64,000 nucleotides of DNA from Leptotrichia massiliensis. Lineage in GTDB: Bacteria > Fusobacteriota > Fusobacteriia > Fusobacteriales > Leptotrichiaceae. The notes under the pieces were generated by a model. That model was not told where the DNA came from and did no database searches. It was given only the letters and a program-made list of their open reading frames with translations. The stretch covers positions 434,001 through 498,000 of the forward strand of contig NZ_FNVZ01000004.1 of NCBI RefSeq assembly GCF_900104625.1, given 5' to 3'. This document shows positions 46,330 to 56,283 of the stretch, piece after piece. A program made the position numbers and the translations under genes. The first letter of the stretch is position 1, and each line of letters starts with the position of its first letter.

Positions 46330-46378
46330 GTCTACAAAAGACAATAATTTTTTAAAACTAAGATAGAAAGGAAAAAGA

Positions 46379-46516
46379 ATGACAAAAAGAACATATCAAC
46401 CAAATAAAAGAAAAAGAAAAAAAGATCATGGATTTAGAAAAAGAATGCAAAATAAAAGCGGAAGAAATGTTTTGAAAAGAAGAAGAGCTAAAGGAAGAGC
46501 TAAATTATCAGCATAA
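46379..46516 (+). CDS. rpmH: 50S ribosomal protein L34
   Basis: A 45-residue, very basic protein that begins [19 protein letters not shown] and ends KGRAKLSA, an unmistakable L34. It is too short for many ORF cut-offs. AAAGGA precedes the ATG, with a strong promoter 50 bp upstream and an intrinsic terminator right after the stop. The rpmH-rnpA-yidD-yidC-khpB-mnmE order next to the origin is conserved in many bacteria. Confidence 0.98.
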   Translation: MTKRTYQPNKRKRKKDHGFRKRMQNKSGRNVLKRRRAKGRAKLSA

Positions 46517-46546
46517 CCCGGTGTTAAATTCAACACTGGGTTTTTA
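46515..46546 (+). terminator. Terminator after rpmH
   Basis: AACCCGGTGTT (46515-46525) pairs with AACACTGGGTT (46532-46542) with one G-U pair and a 6-nt loop, followed by Ts. It overlaps the rpmH stop codon, so downstream rnpA may need read-through or its own promoter. Confidence 0.85.
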
Positions 46547-46568
46547 AAAGCATTAATCTAAATATTAA

Positions 46569-46689
46569 GAGAGCTTTCTTATACCTAAAACCTCTTTAAA
46601 ACTGGACACAAAAGTTAAAACTATCCATAAATACATGTTTAGTTGATTTTTTTGTCTAATTTTAAAGAAGTTTAATATATTAAGCTCTC
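46569..46689. repeat. 121-nt imperfect inverted repeat upstream of rnpA
   Basis: GAGAGCTT (46569-46576) pairs with AAGCTCTC (46682-46689), and inside it TCTTTAAAACTGGACA (46593-46608) pairs with TGTCTAATTTTAAAGA (46653-46668) with one mismatch and one wobble. It could be an RNA stem-loop in the rnpA leader or a small MITE-like remnant. No ORF. Confidence 0.6.
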
Positions 46690-46716
46690 ACTCATTTTAA
46701 CAAAAAGAAGAGAAAT

Positions 46717-47043
46717 ATGTCTATTAACAAAATAAAAAAATCAAAGGATTTTTCATTAATATATAACAAATCACAAAAAATGCATACAAAGTATGCTATT
46801 ATTTTTATAAAGGAAAATGTAAATAACGAACAACGATTTGGCTTTGTAGCAAGTAAAAAAACTGGAAATGCAGTTCAAAGAAATAGAATCAAAAGAATAT
46901 TTAAAGAATTTGTAAAAATACATAAAGATAAATTTAAAAAAAATACAGATTATATATTTGTAGGCAAATCTGTCTTAAAAGAAAAAATAAAAAAATTAAA
47001 ATATAAAGATATTGAAAAAGATATAAACAAGGTAATAAAATAA
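46717..47043 (+). CDS. rnpA: Ribonuclease P protein component
   Basis: Protein subunit assisting the RNA catalyst of tRNA 5' maturation. The 108-residue basic protein starts [15 protein letters not shown] and has the RNR-type signature as [18 protein letters not shown] (residues about 48-65), preceded by RFGFVASKK. The stop overlaps the ATG of yidD (47043). It is separated from rpmH by about 200 bp with a terminator and an inverted repeat between. The full promoter is not obvious. Confidence 0.95.
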   Translation: MSINKIKKSKDFSLIYNKSQKMHTKYAIIFIKENVNNEQRFGFVASKKTGNAVQRNRIKRIFKEFVKIHKDKFKKNTDYIFVGKSVLKEKIKKLKYKDIEKDINKVIK

Positions 47044-47252
47044 TGAAAAAAATATTATTATTTTTAATAAAAATTTATCAAAAGGGTATTTCTCCATATT
47101 TAGGAAGACGATGCAGATTTTACCCAACATGCTCAGAATACTCAAAACAGGCAATAATAAAATATGGAGCAGTAAAAGGGAGTTATCTGGCAATCAAAAG
47201 AATATTAAAATGTCATCCTTTTCATAAGGGAGGATATGATCCGTTAAAATAA
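47043..47252 (+). CDS. yidD: Membrane protein insertion efficiency factor YidD
   Basis: Small peripheral protein that helps YidC-dependent membrane protein insertion. The 69-residue product carries the diagnostic [15 protein letters not shown] (two cysteines with the PTCS core) and ends [13 protein letters not shown]. The ATG overlaps the rnpA stop by 1 base, so translation is coupled. yidC follows after 20 bp with its own ribosome site (GGAGG). Confidence 0.97.
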   Translation: MKKILLFLIKIYQKGISPYLGRRCRFYPTCSEYSKQAIIKYGAVKGSYLAIKRILKCHPFHKGGYDPLK

Positions 47253-47272
47253 AAAAGTGGAGGAAATAATAT

Positions 47273-47959
47273 ATGTTTAAAATACAGGCACTTGTTGATT
47301 TTGTCGTACATGTACTAAACGCAATATATGGTGTTGTAGGAAATTATGGTGTAGCAATAATTATTGTTACAATTTTAATGAGAATAATTGTGTTTCCATT
47401 GACATTAAAGCAAGAAAAGTCAATGAAAAAAATGAGAGATTTACAACCAGAACTTGATAAAATAAAAGAAAAATACAAAGATAGTCCACAAGAATATCAA
47501 CAAAAAACGGCTGAACTGTACAGAGAAAATGGGGTAAATCCATTAGGAGGATGTTTGCCACTATTAATTCAAATGCCAATATTTGTGGCACTATATTGGG
47601 CTTTTAGCGGAAATGCAATTCCAGCAGATGCTAAATTTTTATGGTTTACACTAAAACAGCCTGACAGATTATTTATGATGGGAAATTTCGCATTTAATTT
47701 ACTACCTATTTTAAATGTGGGAGTTACATATATTCAGCAAAAAATCATGGCAAGTGCAACTAGTGGACAAGAAAGTAATCAGCAGATGCAGACGATGTTA
47801 TACATGATGCCAATTATGATGTTATTCATATTTTACAATATGCCATCTGGGGTAACATTGTATTACTTAGTTTCAGGAGCTTTGTCACTGGTTCAGCAGT
47901 ATTTCATTTTGAAAGGAAGAAGTGATGATGGAAAAGATAGTATTAAAGGCACAAAATGA
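47273..47959 (+). CDS. yidC: Membrane protein insertase YidC (short form)
   Basis: Inserts membrane proteins, alone or with Sec. The 228-residue product has the conserved 60KD_IMP core starting with an N-terminal helix, GVAIIIVTILMRIIVFPLTL with the conserved arginine in the groove, NPLGGCLPLLIQMPIFVALYW (20 of them shown as NPLGGCLPLLIQMPIFVALY), and a terminal helix pair. It lacks the large periplasmic domain of proteobacterial YidC, resembling Gram-positive/YidC2 size. GTGGAGGA precedes the ATG. It overlaps the 5' end of khpB by 35 bp. Confidence 0.95.
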   Translation: MFKIQALVDFVVHVLNAIYGVVGNYGVAIIIVTILMRIIVFPLTLKQEKSMKKMRDLQPELDKIKEKYKDSPQEYQQKTAELYRENGVNPLGGCLPLLIQMPIFVALYWAFSGNAIPADAKFLWFTLKQPDRLFMMGNFAFNLLPILNVGVTYIQQKIMASATSGQESNQQMQTMLYMMPIMMLFIFYNMPSGVTLYYLVSGALSLVQQYFILKGRSDDGKDSIKGTK

Positions 47960-48722
47960 GGAAGAACTTAAGAATATGGTAAGCCGTTCCTTGACACTAA
48001 AGGAAGATGAGACTTATCAGGTAAAAGTTTTAAAACATCCAAAAAAAATATTGTTTATCAATATAAAAGGGGAATATGAAGTTAAGATTATTAAAAAATC
48101 AGAACTAAAAACCAATGAAAATAAAACAAAAACACAAAGTGAAAATAATAATGTAAAAAAAGAGACAAAAAAAGAAAATGGAAATAATTATCCAAAAAAT
48201 AACAATAAAAAAAATTACAAAAACGAAAATTCAGAAAGTAAAGAAAAATCTGTTACAAATCAACCTGATACAAATATAGACAAAATCAGGGCATTTTTTA
48301 AAGAGTTTATCGTAAATATAAAAATGGATATACGAATTTTTAATATAAAAAAAGAAAACAACAACAAATACTTGGTTATTCTTGATGGAAAAGATATGAG
48401 ATTTTTAATTGGCGAAAAAGGAAACACATTAAACAGCTTTGAATACTTGTTAAGCACAACAAGACAGTTTAAAAATATAAAAATAGTTGTGGATTCTAAT
48501 AACTATAAGGAAAAACGTGAAAAATCATTAAGAGATTTGGCAAGAAAAAAAGGAAAAACAGTTCTTTCAACAGGAAACGCCATAAAATTAAATCCAATGT
48601 CAGCACGTGAACGTAAAATCATTCATGAGGAAGTTTCCTTTATGAAGGGATTACAAACTGAAAGTGTTGGGGAAGAGCCAAAAAGATATTTGGTTATTAA
48701 AAAATTAGATGAAAAATTTTAA
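47925..48722 (+). CDS. khpB: RNA-binding protein KhpB (Jag/SpoIIIJ-associated)
   Basis: Jag_N domain (residues 1 to about 50), a low-complexity N/K/E linker (about 55-110), a KH domain with the LDGKDMRFLIGEKGNTLNSF segment near residue 150, and an R3H domain with LNPMSARERKIIHEE (about residue 225). KhpB acts with KhpA on small RNAs and cell-envelope control in several bacteria. The start is put at 47925, seven bases after AAGGA, overlapping yidC by 35 bp. The order yidC-khpB is conserved, so coupled expression is likely. Confidence 0.93.
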   Translation: MMEKIVLKAQNEEELKNMVSRSLTLKEDETYQVKVLKHPKKILFINIKGEYEVKIIKKSELKTNENKTKTQSENNNVKKETKKENGNNYPKNNNKKNYKNENSESKEKSVTNQPDTNIDKIRAFFKEFIVNIKMDIRIFNIKKENNNKYLVILDGKDMRFLIGEKGNTLNSFEYLLSTTRQFKNIKIVVDSNNYKEKREKSLRDLARKKGKTVLSTGNAIKLNPMSARERKIIHEEVSFMKGLQTESVGEEPKRYLVIKKLDEKF

Positions 48723-48816
48723 AAAATTGAGTTAGATTGTTTGAAAAAAGATTTTTTAAACAGTTTAGTGTAATATAAAATAAAAATAAAATGATTTTAG
48801 AAAATAGAGGGATAAA

Positions 48817-50184
48817 ATGTTGTTTGATACAATTGCGGCGATTTCCACTCCAAAAGGTGAAGGCGGGATTGCCATAATAAGAATATCCGGCGATAAATCA
48901 TTTGAAATACTGGACAAAATATTTATTAAAAAAAACCCAAATGCTGATTTGGGTTTTTATAAATTAAATTATGGATTTATCAAGGATGGAGAAAAAATAG
49001 TAGATGAAGTAATGGCTGTAAGGCTAAAAGCTCCCAAAAGCTATACTTGTGAAGATATTGTGGAAATAAATTGCCACGGTGGAACGCTTGTTTCGGAAAA
49101 AGTGCTTGAACTTGTGTTAAGAAATGGAGCAAGACATGCTGAAAGTGGTGAATTTACAAAGCGAGCATTTATGAATGGACGTATAGACTTGTCACAGGCT
49201 GAGGCGGTTATGGATATTATTCAGGGAAAAACAGAAAAGAGCGTATCACTGTCGCTCGATCAGTTAAGAGGGGACTTGCGTGATAAAGTTAATGAATTTA
49301 AGAAGGCTTTGCTAGATATTACAGCACATGTAAATGTAGTGCTGGATTATCCTGAAGAAGGAATTGACGATCCGTTGCCAGTAGAACTTAGAGATAATCT
49401 GGAAAAAGTATATGAAGAAGCAAATCGGTTAATTGACTCGTATGACACAGGAAAAAAAATAAAAGAGGGAATAAAGACTGTTATTGTGGGAAAACCAAAT
49501 GTCGGAAAATCTACATTGCTAAATGCTTTGCTTCGTGAAGAACGTGCTATTGTAACGCATATTGCTGGAACTACAAGAGATGTTATTGAGGAAATAATCA
49601 ATATAAAAGGAATTCCATTAGTTCTGGTGGATACAGCAGGAATTAGAAAAACTGATGACATTGTTGAAAATATTGGTGTGGAAAAATCTAAACAGTTTAT
49701 TGAAAAGGCTGATTTGGTGCTTCTTGTACTGGATGCTTCAAAGGAGCTGGAAAATGAGGATATAGAAGTTATAAATCAGATAAAAGAAAATAAAAAGAAA
49801 ATTATAGTATTATTAAATAAGATTGATTTAAATAAAAAAATTAATCTTGAAGGGCATAACTTGGAAAATATTGTTGAAATTTCTGCAAAAGACAATATTG
49901 GAATTGAAGATATGCAGGAAAAAATCTATTCATACATTGTGGAAGAAGATGTGGAAAACTCATCAGAAAAACTAATAATTACAAATATTCGTCACAAAAC
50001 AGCACTTGAAAAAACAAAAGACGCAATAAGAAATATTTTTGAAACAATAGATATGGGTCTTCCGATGGACTTGATTTCTGTGGATTTGAAAGAAGCGTTA
50101 GACTCGCTTTCGGAAATTACTGGGGAAATATCGTCTGAGGATATTTTAGATCATGTATTTGGGAATTTTTGTGTTGGAAAATAG
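48817..50184 (+). CDS. mnmE: tRNA modification GTPase MnmE (TrmE)
   Basis: Works with MnmG to modify U34. Full length (455 residues): N-terminal formyl-THF-binding domain ([17 protein letters not shown]), helical middle part, the G domain with [11 protein letters not shown] near residue 225, [10 protein letters not shown] and NKID, and the C-terminal C-x-G-K motif (CVGK) that ends the protein. GAGG precedes the ATG. It is the last gene of the rnpA-yidC segment and precedes gyrB by 59 bp. The partner mnmG lies on the other arm. Confidence 0.97.
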   Translation: MLFDTIAAISTPKGEGGIAIIRISGDKSFEILDKIFIKKNPNADLGFYKLNYGFIKDGEKIVDEVMAVRLKAPKSYTCEDIVEINCHGGTLVSEKVLELVLRNGARHAESGEFTKRAFMNGRIDLSQAEAVMDIIQGKTEKSVSLSLDQLRGDLRDKVNEFKKALLDITAHVNVVLDYPEEGIDDPLPVELRDNLEKVYEEANRLIDSYDTGKKIKEGIKTVIVGKPNVGKSTLLNALLREERAIVTHIAGTTRDVIEEIINIKGIPLVLVDTAGIRKTDDIVENIGVEKSKQFIEKADLVLLVLDASKELENEDIEVINQIKENKKKIIVLLNKIDLNKKINLEGHNLENIVEISAKDNIGIEDMQEKIYSYIVEEDVENSSEKLIITNIRHKTALEKTKDAIRNIFETIDMGLPMDLISVDLKEALDSLSEITGEISSEDILDHVFGNFCVGK

Positions 50185-50243
50185 ATTTTATCATATTTTA
50201 TAAAAAATATGAAAAGTTTTGGATAAAATGGAGGAAATAAATA

Positions 50244-52226
50244 ATGGATAATAATTATGGAGCAGAGGCGATTACTGTTCTGGAAGGGCTGGAAGCAGTT
50301 AGAAAACGTCCAGGAATGTATATTGGATCAACTTCAGCACGTGGGCTTCACCATCTAGTATGGGAAATTGTAGATAACAGTGTGGATGAGGCACTTGCTG
50401 GAATTTGTGATAAAATTACTGTAAAGATACTTGAAGGAAATATTATCGAAGTATCTGATAATGGACGTGGAATCCCTGTAGGAATGCACAAAACTGGAAA
50501 ATCAACTTTAGAAGTTGTACTTACTGTACTTCACGCCGGAGGGAAATTTGACAATGATAATTATAAAGTGTCAGGTGGACTTCACGGAGTTGGGGTATCT
50601 GTCGTAAATGCTTTGTCAGAATGGCTTGAGGCAACTGTAACACGTGATGGAAAGATTTTTAGACAGACATATCAGCGTGGTGTTCCAACTTCGCCTGTGG
50701 AGGAAATTGGCGTGGCAGACGATGGTGCACATGGGACTGTAGTAAGATTTAAAGCTGATGATGAAATATTTGAAACAACAGTTTACGATTATTCTGTATT
50801 GGAATCACGTCTAAAAGAATTGGCATATTTGAATAAAGGCTTAAAAATTGAACTGGCTGATGAAAGAAATGCTGAAAATGTAAAAGCTGAAGAATTTTTA
50901 TTTGAGGGTGGAATAAAGGATTTTTTAAATGAAATTATAGATGAGGAAAAAATAATTGATGATGTAATTTATATGGCTGATACGATGCAAATTGAGGAAG
51001 CGAAGGAAGTGGAAGCTGAGGATGAAAACGGAAACCCAGTGATAAAACAGCGAAGTGCAAAATTTGTGGAAGTGGAAATTGCGATGAACTACACGACTTC
51101 ACAAAGAGAAACTGTTTATTCGTTTGTAAATAATATAAATACTCATGAAGGTGGAACTCATGTCAGCGGATTTAGAACTGCACTTACAAGAACAATTAAT
51201 GATATTGCAAAACAGATGAACTTAATCAAGGATAAAAATGGGACATTTCAGGGAACAGATGTAAGAGAAGGGCTTGTCTGTGTAATAAGTGTAAAGATAC
51301 CTGAGCCTCAATTTGAAGGGCAGACAAAAACAAAACTTGGAAACAGTGAAGTTACAGGAATTGTCTCAAATATTGTTGGAAGCAACCTGAAATTTTATTT
51401 GGAAGATCATCCCAAAGATGCTGAAAGAGTTATTGAGAAAATGGCAATGTCAAAAAGGGCAAGAGAAGCTGCGAAAAAAGCAAGAGAACTTGTACTTAGA
51501 AAAAATACGTTGGAAGTAGGATCATTGCCTGGAAAGTTGGCAGACTGCTCTTCAAAAGATCCAGCTGAATCAGAAATTTTCATAGTCGAAGGAAACTCAG
51601 CAGGAGGTTCTGCAAAACAAGGAAGAGATAGAAGATTTCAGGCAATATTGCCTCTTCGTGGAAAAATCTTGAATGTAGAAAAATCAGGAGTGCACAAGGC
51701 TCTTGAAAATGCAGAAATTAGAGCAATGATTACAGCCTTTGGAGCTGGATTTGGCGAAGAAATGGACTTAAAAAAACTAAGATACCATAAAATCGTAATT
51801 ATGACAGATGCTGATGTTGACGGAGCTCACATCAGAACATTAATGCTAACTTTCTTCTACAGACATCTAAGAGAATTAATAAATGAAGGCTACATCTATA
51901 TCGCACAGCCGCCTTTATATAAAATTCAGGCTGGAAAAGCAATCAGATACGCCTATTCAGACGATCAGATGAAACAAGTGACAAGAGTACTGGAAGGAGA
52001 AGGACGAAAATATACAATCCAGCGTTACAAAGGGCTTGGAGAAATGAACCCAGAACAGCTTTGGGAAACAACGCTTGACCCAGAAGTAAGAACATTGTTA
52101 AAAGTATCAATGGAAGACGCTTCCTATGCCGATAAGATGTTTAATATTCTGATGGGGGATAAGGTTGAGCCGAGAAGGAAGTTTATTGAGGATAATGCAA
52201 ACTACGTAAGAAATCTGGATATATAA
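50244..52226 (+). CDS. gyrB: DNA gyrase subunit B
   Basis: ATPase subunit of gyrase, introducing negative supercoils. The 660-residue product has VRKRPGMYIGSTSARGLHHL (20 residues of the GHKL start), the DNGRGIPV nucleotide loop, GGLHGVGVSVVNALSE, and the TOPRIM part with EGNSAGGSAKQGRDR and MTDADVDGAHIRTL. Length and the C-terminal YIYIAQPPLYK segment fit GyrB rather than ParE. GGAGGAAAT is before the ATG. It is separated from gyrA by 600 bp that holds repeat copy B. Confidence 0.97.
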   Translation: MDNNYGAEAITVLEGLEAVRKRPGMYIGSTSARGLHHLVWEIVDNSVDEALAGICDKITVKILEGNIIEVSDNGRGIPVGMHKTGKSTLEVVLTVLHAGGKFDNDNYKVSGGLHGVGVSVVNALSEWLEATVTRDGKIFRQTYQRGVPTSPVEEIGVADDGAHGTVVRFKADDEIFETTVYDYSVLESRLKELAYLNKGLKIELADERNAENVKAEEFLFEGGIKDFLNEIIDEEKIIDDVIYMADTMQIEEAKEVEAEDENGNPVIKQRSAKFVEVEIAMNYTTSQRETVYSFVNNINTHEGGTHVSGFRTALTRTINDIAKQMNLIKDKNGTFQGTDVREGLVCVISVKIPEPQFEGQTKTKLGNSEVTGIVSNIVGSNLKFYLEDHPKDAERVIEKMAMSKRAREAAKKARELVLRKNTLEVGSLPGKLADCSSKDPAESEIFIVEGNSAGGSAKQGRDRRFQAILPLRGKILNVEKSGVHKALENAEIRAMITAFGAGFGEEMDLKKLRYHKIVIMTDADVDGAHIRTLMLTFFYRHLRELINEGYIYIAQPPLYKIQAGKAIRYAYSDDQMKQVTRVLEGEGRKYTIQRYKGLGEMNPEQLWETTLDPEVRTLLKVSMEDASYADKMFNILMGDKVEPRRKFIEDNANYVRNLDI

Positions 52227-52300
52227 TTTATTTTTTATTTTAAGATATTTTGGTTAATGATTATTTTTTCTTATTTTATTTATATTAATTTTTTTAACAC

Positions 52301-52675
52301 AGAGGTATCAGACGCCATACCTCTGCACACCCGCTTGACGCAAAACTTTCTTATAAAAGAAAAATAGAAGTTACTTAACTCATAAATAGATTCCAAAAGC
52401 TCACTTTCACAATAAAAAGTTAAAATGATTCAAATAAATGGTATTTAATGTAAAAATTATGGTGAAAGAAACACATTCGTGTTTAGCTATTTTTCTTCTA
52501 ACGAAATTTTGTTTGATTTTGATTTAGTTAAATCAACTGTTGTAATTAGATTAAAATTGTCGTGATTTTTTGGAAATAAAAATTTCTGTTTGAGCAAAGC
52601 GAGTTTAATTTTTATTTTCAAAAAATGCTTAGATGAGCCAGGGATGCAAGGGAAATGGCGATTGATTTCCCTTGC
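52301..52675 (+). repeat. Long structured intergenic element, copy B
   Basis: Plus-strand copy of the element at 36906. It opens with the hairpin CAGAGGTAT/ATACCTCTG around CAGACGCC (52301-52326) and closes with an 11-bp stem (52646-52656 with 52665-52675) around GGCGATTG. Shared blocks in the same order: CCCGCTTGACGCAAAACTTT, CTTATAAA, TAACGAAATTTTG, AAAATTGTCGTGATTTTTTG, CTGTTTGAG, GCGAGTTT and AAAAAATGCTTAGA. It differs from copy A in a central segment. No ORF. It lies between gyrB and gyrA; the rest of that gap shows no feature except a ribosome site AGAGGTG before gyrA. Confidence 0.85.
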
Positions 52676-52828
52676 TTAAAAAAAGAAGAAGATATAGAAA
52701 TTATAGGAATAACATTTGTTAGCAAAAATTTATTTTATAAAAGATGTTTAATAGATAAATATACAAGTTAGGTTGTGGAATTTTGAGAAGGTGGATTATA
52801 AAGTAAAAGAAAAGAAAAGAGGTGCAGG

Positions 52829-55393
52829 ATGTCAGACGATTTTAGAGATGACGATGAAAGAGAAGAAGAGATAACGGAAATGGATGAGAACGATGATAGG
52901 GAAATCATTGTGGAAGGATTGCCTAAGGCTACGGATTTATCAAATGAATCTAATGTTTATATTGAGGATGAGATAAAGGCGGCTTATTTGGATTATTCGA
53001 TGAGTGTAATTGTTAGCCGTGCGTTGCCTGATGTACGTGATGGATTAAAGCCTGTGCATAGAAGAATTTTGTTTTCCATGAGTGAAATGGGAATGAGCCA
53101 TAAAACTCCATTTAAAAAATCGGCAAGAATTGTCGGGGATGTATTGGGGAAATACCATCCACACGGGGATTCATCAGTTTATGGTGCAATGGTTAGAATG
53201 GCACAGGACTTTAATATGAGATATGAACTTATCGACGGACATGGAAACTTTGGTTCGATTGATGGGGATGAAGCGGCGGCAATGCGGTATACAGAAGCTA
53301 GAATGGCTAAAATTACTGAAGAATTACTTGCGGATATTGGAAAAGATACGATTGATTACAGAAAGAACTTTGATGAAAGTTTGGATGAGCCGGTTGTATT
53401 GCCTGCTAAACTTCCAAATTTATTGCTAAATGGAGCAAACGGTATTGCCGTTGGAATGGCTACAAATATTCCGCCACATAATCTAGGGGAAGTAGTTGAT
53501 GGAATTATTGCGTTGATTGATAATCCTGAAATTTCGATTGATGAACTGATTACGTATATAAAAGGTCCAGATTTTCCAACTGGAGGTATAATTAACGGAA
53601 AACAAGGAATTTATGATGCATATAGAACTGGACGTGGAAAGCTAAGAGTTGCAGGACGTGTGGAAGTTGAAACTTCAAAAACTGGGAAAGAGTCGATTAT
53701 TGTTACAGAATTACCATATCAGGTAAATAAAGCCAGACTTATTGAAAAAATTGCTGATTTGGTAAGACAGAAGAAAATTACTGGAATATCTGACTTGCGG
53801 GATGAAACTGACAGGGATGGTATCAGAATTGTAATTGAGCTGAAAAAAGGTGAAGAAAGTGAATTGATTCTGAACAGCCTTTATAAATTTACTGATTTAC
53901 AAAATACATTTGGTGTAATTATGCTTGCACTTGTGGATAATGCACCAAGAGTGTTGAATTTAAAGCAGGTTCTTCAGAAATATCTGGAACATAGGTTTGA
54001 AGTAATTACAAGAAGAACTGAATTTGAGCTGAAAAAGGCTAAAAATAGGGCTCATATTTTGGAAGGATTCAAAATTGCACTTGATAATATTGAGGAAGTA
54101 ATTAGAATTATACGTGCTTCAAAGGATGCAAATGTTGCACGAACTGAATTAATTGCAAAATTTGGATTCTCAGAAATTCAAGCAAAAGCTATTCTGGATA
54201 TGAGATTACAAAGGCTTACTGGACTTGAAAGAGATAAAATTAATCAGGAATATAACGAACTTATGCTATTAATTGAAGAATTAACTGGAATTTTATCTGA
54301 CGATTCAAAAATATATGGTATAATTAAAGAGGAGGTACTTAAGTTAAAAGAAGATTTTGGTGATGAACGTAGAACTGAAATCAGAAATGCAAGAGCCGAA
54401 ATTAGTATAGAAGACTTAATTAAGGACGAAGAAGTTGTTGTAACACTTACAGAAAAAGGTTACGTAAAACGTGTAACAATCGACACTTACCGTTCTCAAA
54501 AACGTGGTGGAATCGGTGTAAATGCTACAAATACAATAGAAGACGATGTAGTAAAAGATATGTACATAGCAAAAACTCTTGATACATTACTTATTTTCAC
54601 AACAAAAGGAAAAGTATTCAGCATAAAAGTGTACGAAATCCCTGAAACTGGAAAACAAGCACGTGGAAAACTGATTGGAAACATTATAAATCTAGATACT
54701 GATGAAAAAGTTAGCACAATAATAAGAGTTCGGGAATTTGAAAAAAATAAAAACTTATTCTTTGTAACACGAAACGGAGTTGTTAAAAAATCTGAACTGA
54801 CATTGTTTGACAACATTAAAAAAGCTGGAAAACGTGCAATTAAGTTAAATGATGATGATGAAGTTATGTATATTGGGCTTACAAGCGGAACTGGTGAGGA
54901 CGAAGTATTTGCCGCTACAAGAAACGGTATTGCGATTAGATTCTCTGAAAAAGATGTAAGAAGCATGGGAACTGGAGCAGCAGGAGTAAAAGGTATAACT
55001 CTTAGGGATAAGGACAAAATTGTAGGAGCCGCAATTATTAATTCAGAAATGAATAATGATGAAATGAGAATTCTTACAATTACTGAGGAAGGATATGGAA
55101 AACGTACTAAGTTATCAGAATATAGACTTACATCTAGAGGCGGAAAAGGAATTATCAATGCAAAACTTAATGATAAAACTGGGAAAATCGTAGATGTAAA
55201 AATTGTTACAGAAAATGATGAAATTATGCTTATTACGTCAGAAGGAACATTGATTAGAACGAGCGTTAATAACGTGTCGGTAATAGGGCGTTCGGCATCT
55301 GGTGTACGAATAATGAAAGTTAGAAATAATGAAAAAATTGCTTCAGTGGTAAAAATTACAGAAGAGCCTGAATTGATTGAAGATGAACAATAA
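52829..55393 (+). CDS. gyrA: DNA gyrase subunit A
   Basis: Cleavage-rejoining subunit. The 854-residue protein starts with an acidic extension of about 35 residues, then [40 protein letters not shown], the catalytic tyrosine Tyr154 in MRYTEARM, and a C-terminal beta-propeller region. The GyrA box is plausible in [10 protein letters not shown] near residue 555, distinguishing it from ParC. AGAGGTG precedes the ATG. The 600-bp gap to gyrB is unusual for this operon and contains repeat copy B. Confidence 0.96.
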   Translation: MSDDFRDDDEREEEITEMDENDDREIIVEGLPKATDLSNESNVYIEDEIKAAYLDYSMSVIVSRALPDVRDGLKPVHRRILFSMSEMGMSHKTPFKKSARIVGDVLGKYHPHGDSSVYGAMVRMAQDFNMRYELIDGHGNFGSIDGDEAAAMRYTEARMAKITEELLADIGKDTIDYRKNFDESLDEPVVLPAKLPNLLLNGANGIAVGMATNIPPHNLGEVVDGIIALIDNPEISIDELITYIKGPDFPTGGIINGKQGIYDAYRTGRGKLRVAGRVEVETSKTGKESIIVTELPYQVNKARLIEKIADLVRQKKITGISDLRDETDRDGIRIVIELKKGEESELILNSLYKFTDLQNTFGVIMLALVDNAPRVLNLKQVLQKYLEHRFEVITRRTEFELKKAKNRAHILEGFKIALDNIEEVIRIIRASKDANVARTELIAKFGFSEIQAKAILDMRLQRLTGLERDKINQEYNELMLLIEELTGILSDDSKIYGIIKEEVLKLKEDFGDERRTEIRNARAEISIEDLIKDEEVVVTLTEKGYVKRVTIDTYRSQKRGGIGVNATNTIEDDVVKDMYIAKTLDTLLIFTTKGKVFSIKVYEIPETGKQARGKLIGNIINLDTDEKVSTIIRVREFEKNKNLFFVTRNGVVKKSELTLFDNIKKAGKRAIKLNDDDEVMYIGLTSGTGEDEVFAATRNGIAIRFSEKDVRSMGTGAAGVKGITLRDKDKIVGAAIINSEMNNDEMRILTITEEGYGKRTKLSEYRLTSRGGKGIINAKLNDKTGKIVDVKIVTENDEIMLITSEGTLIRTSVNNVSVIGRSASGVRIMKVRNNEKIASVVKITEEPELIEDEQ

Positions 55394-55434
55394 ATAGGAT
55401 AAAAAAAATTATCATATAGAAGGAAGTGGTTAAA

Positions 55435-56196
55435 ATGTTACAAAAAAAAGCATTATTTTTAGTTACGGCGGAAAACGAAATACAGCCATTGGTTAATTTT
55501 GCAAAAGTTTTCAAGCAAAAATATAACGCTGATGTTGACGTTATTTACATTAAGGATGTCCTGAAATATGAGGTATTTCCTGTTAGCATAGAAGGAATGG
55601 GACTAAATATTGGAGCAAATTACGCTTTTAAGGAATACAGGGAACTTGAGGAAAAAACTGTAAAAAAATTAAAAGAAAAAATGACTTCTGATATTTCAAA
55701 TTTTTATACAAAAGATGGTGAGACATCTGAAATTGTACTGGAAGAGTTAAAAAAATATGATTTGCTCGTTCTTGTAAAAAATGAAAAAGTAACTTCAGTG
55801 CTAAAGGAAATTTTAAGAAGTATTTTCAAACCACTAATTATTTTACCAAATGTGGAAGATTTCAAATTGGACAATTTAATGCTGCTTGATGATGGAGCTT
55901 ATAATGCAAATAAAACATTATTTACTTTCTTCCATATATTTGGAGAGCAAAAAGTGGATGTATTACGTGTAAATGTGGAGGAAGAAGATGAAAATAGCCT
56001 AGTTGAACGTTTTGGGGACAATTATAATCTTATTCACAAAAAAGGAGATACATTCAAGACAATTATGAATGAAGCTCAAAACTATGACCTAGTCTTAATG
56101 GGTGATTTGAGATACACAGTAATGGTGGAAAGAATTACTGGTAAGCTAGGAGTTAGAATACTAGAAAATCTTCAAAAACCGATTTTTATAGTATAG
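55435..56196 (+). CDS. Universal stress protein-like protein
   Basis: Cytoplasmic, 253 residues, with a Usp-type N-terminal strand and loop (KALFLVTAENEIQPLVNFAK, ADVDVIYIKDV) and a C-terminal segment MGDLRYTVMVERITGKLGVR, close to the Usp ATP-binding loop pattern (G-x2-G...G-S) but without the strict glycines. This suggests a degenerate or non-ATP-binding Usp protein. The start at 55435 has GAAGGAAG 8 bases before; a GTG at 55426 is the alternative. It begins 41 bp after gyrA. A hairpin lies just downstream. Confidence 0.65.
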   Translation: MLQKKALFLVTAENEIQPLVNFAKVFKQKYNADVDVIYIKDVLKYEVFPVSIEGMGLNIGANYAFKEYRELEEKTVKKLKEKMTSDISNFYTKDGETSEIVLEELKKYDLLVLVKNEKVTSVLKEILRSIFKPLIILPNVEDFKLDNLMLLDDGAYNANKTLFTFFHIFGEQKVDVLRVNVEEEDENSLVERFGDNYNLIHKKGDTFKTIMNEAQNYDLVLMGDLRYTVMVERITGKLGVRILENLQKPIFIV

Positions 56197-56235
56197 TAAA
56201 ACCATTTTAGACCCAAACTCAAAGTTATGATTATA

Positions 56236-56283
56236 TTACTCAAACAGTTTTTATAAATACAAATATAATTTCTGTTTGAGTAA
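56236..56283. repeat. Inverted repeat, TCAAA/TTTGA family
   Basis: TTACTCAAACAG (56236-56247) pairs with CTGTTTGAGTAA (56272-56283), a perfect 12-bp stem with a 24-nt loop, 40 bp after the Usp-like gene. It shares the sequence AATTTCTGTTTGAG with repeat copy B. It may end the gyrA-usp transcript, although the T-run is weak. The rest of the 56197-57043 gap is AT-rich with no ORF I would call a gene. Confidence 0.6.

Noticed and set aside
46569-46689. Complete insertion sequence between rpmH and rnpA
   Set aside because: Too short for a transposase; only an imperfect inverted repeat is present.
54496-55158. 220-residue minus-strand ORF inside gyrA
   Set aside because: Antisense to the strongly conserved GyrA C-terminal domain; Ser/Phe/Pro-rich composition is a product of the reverse codons.
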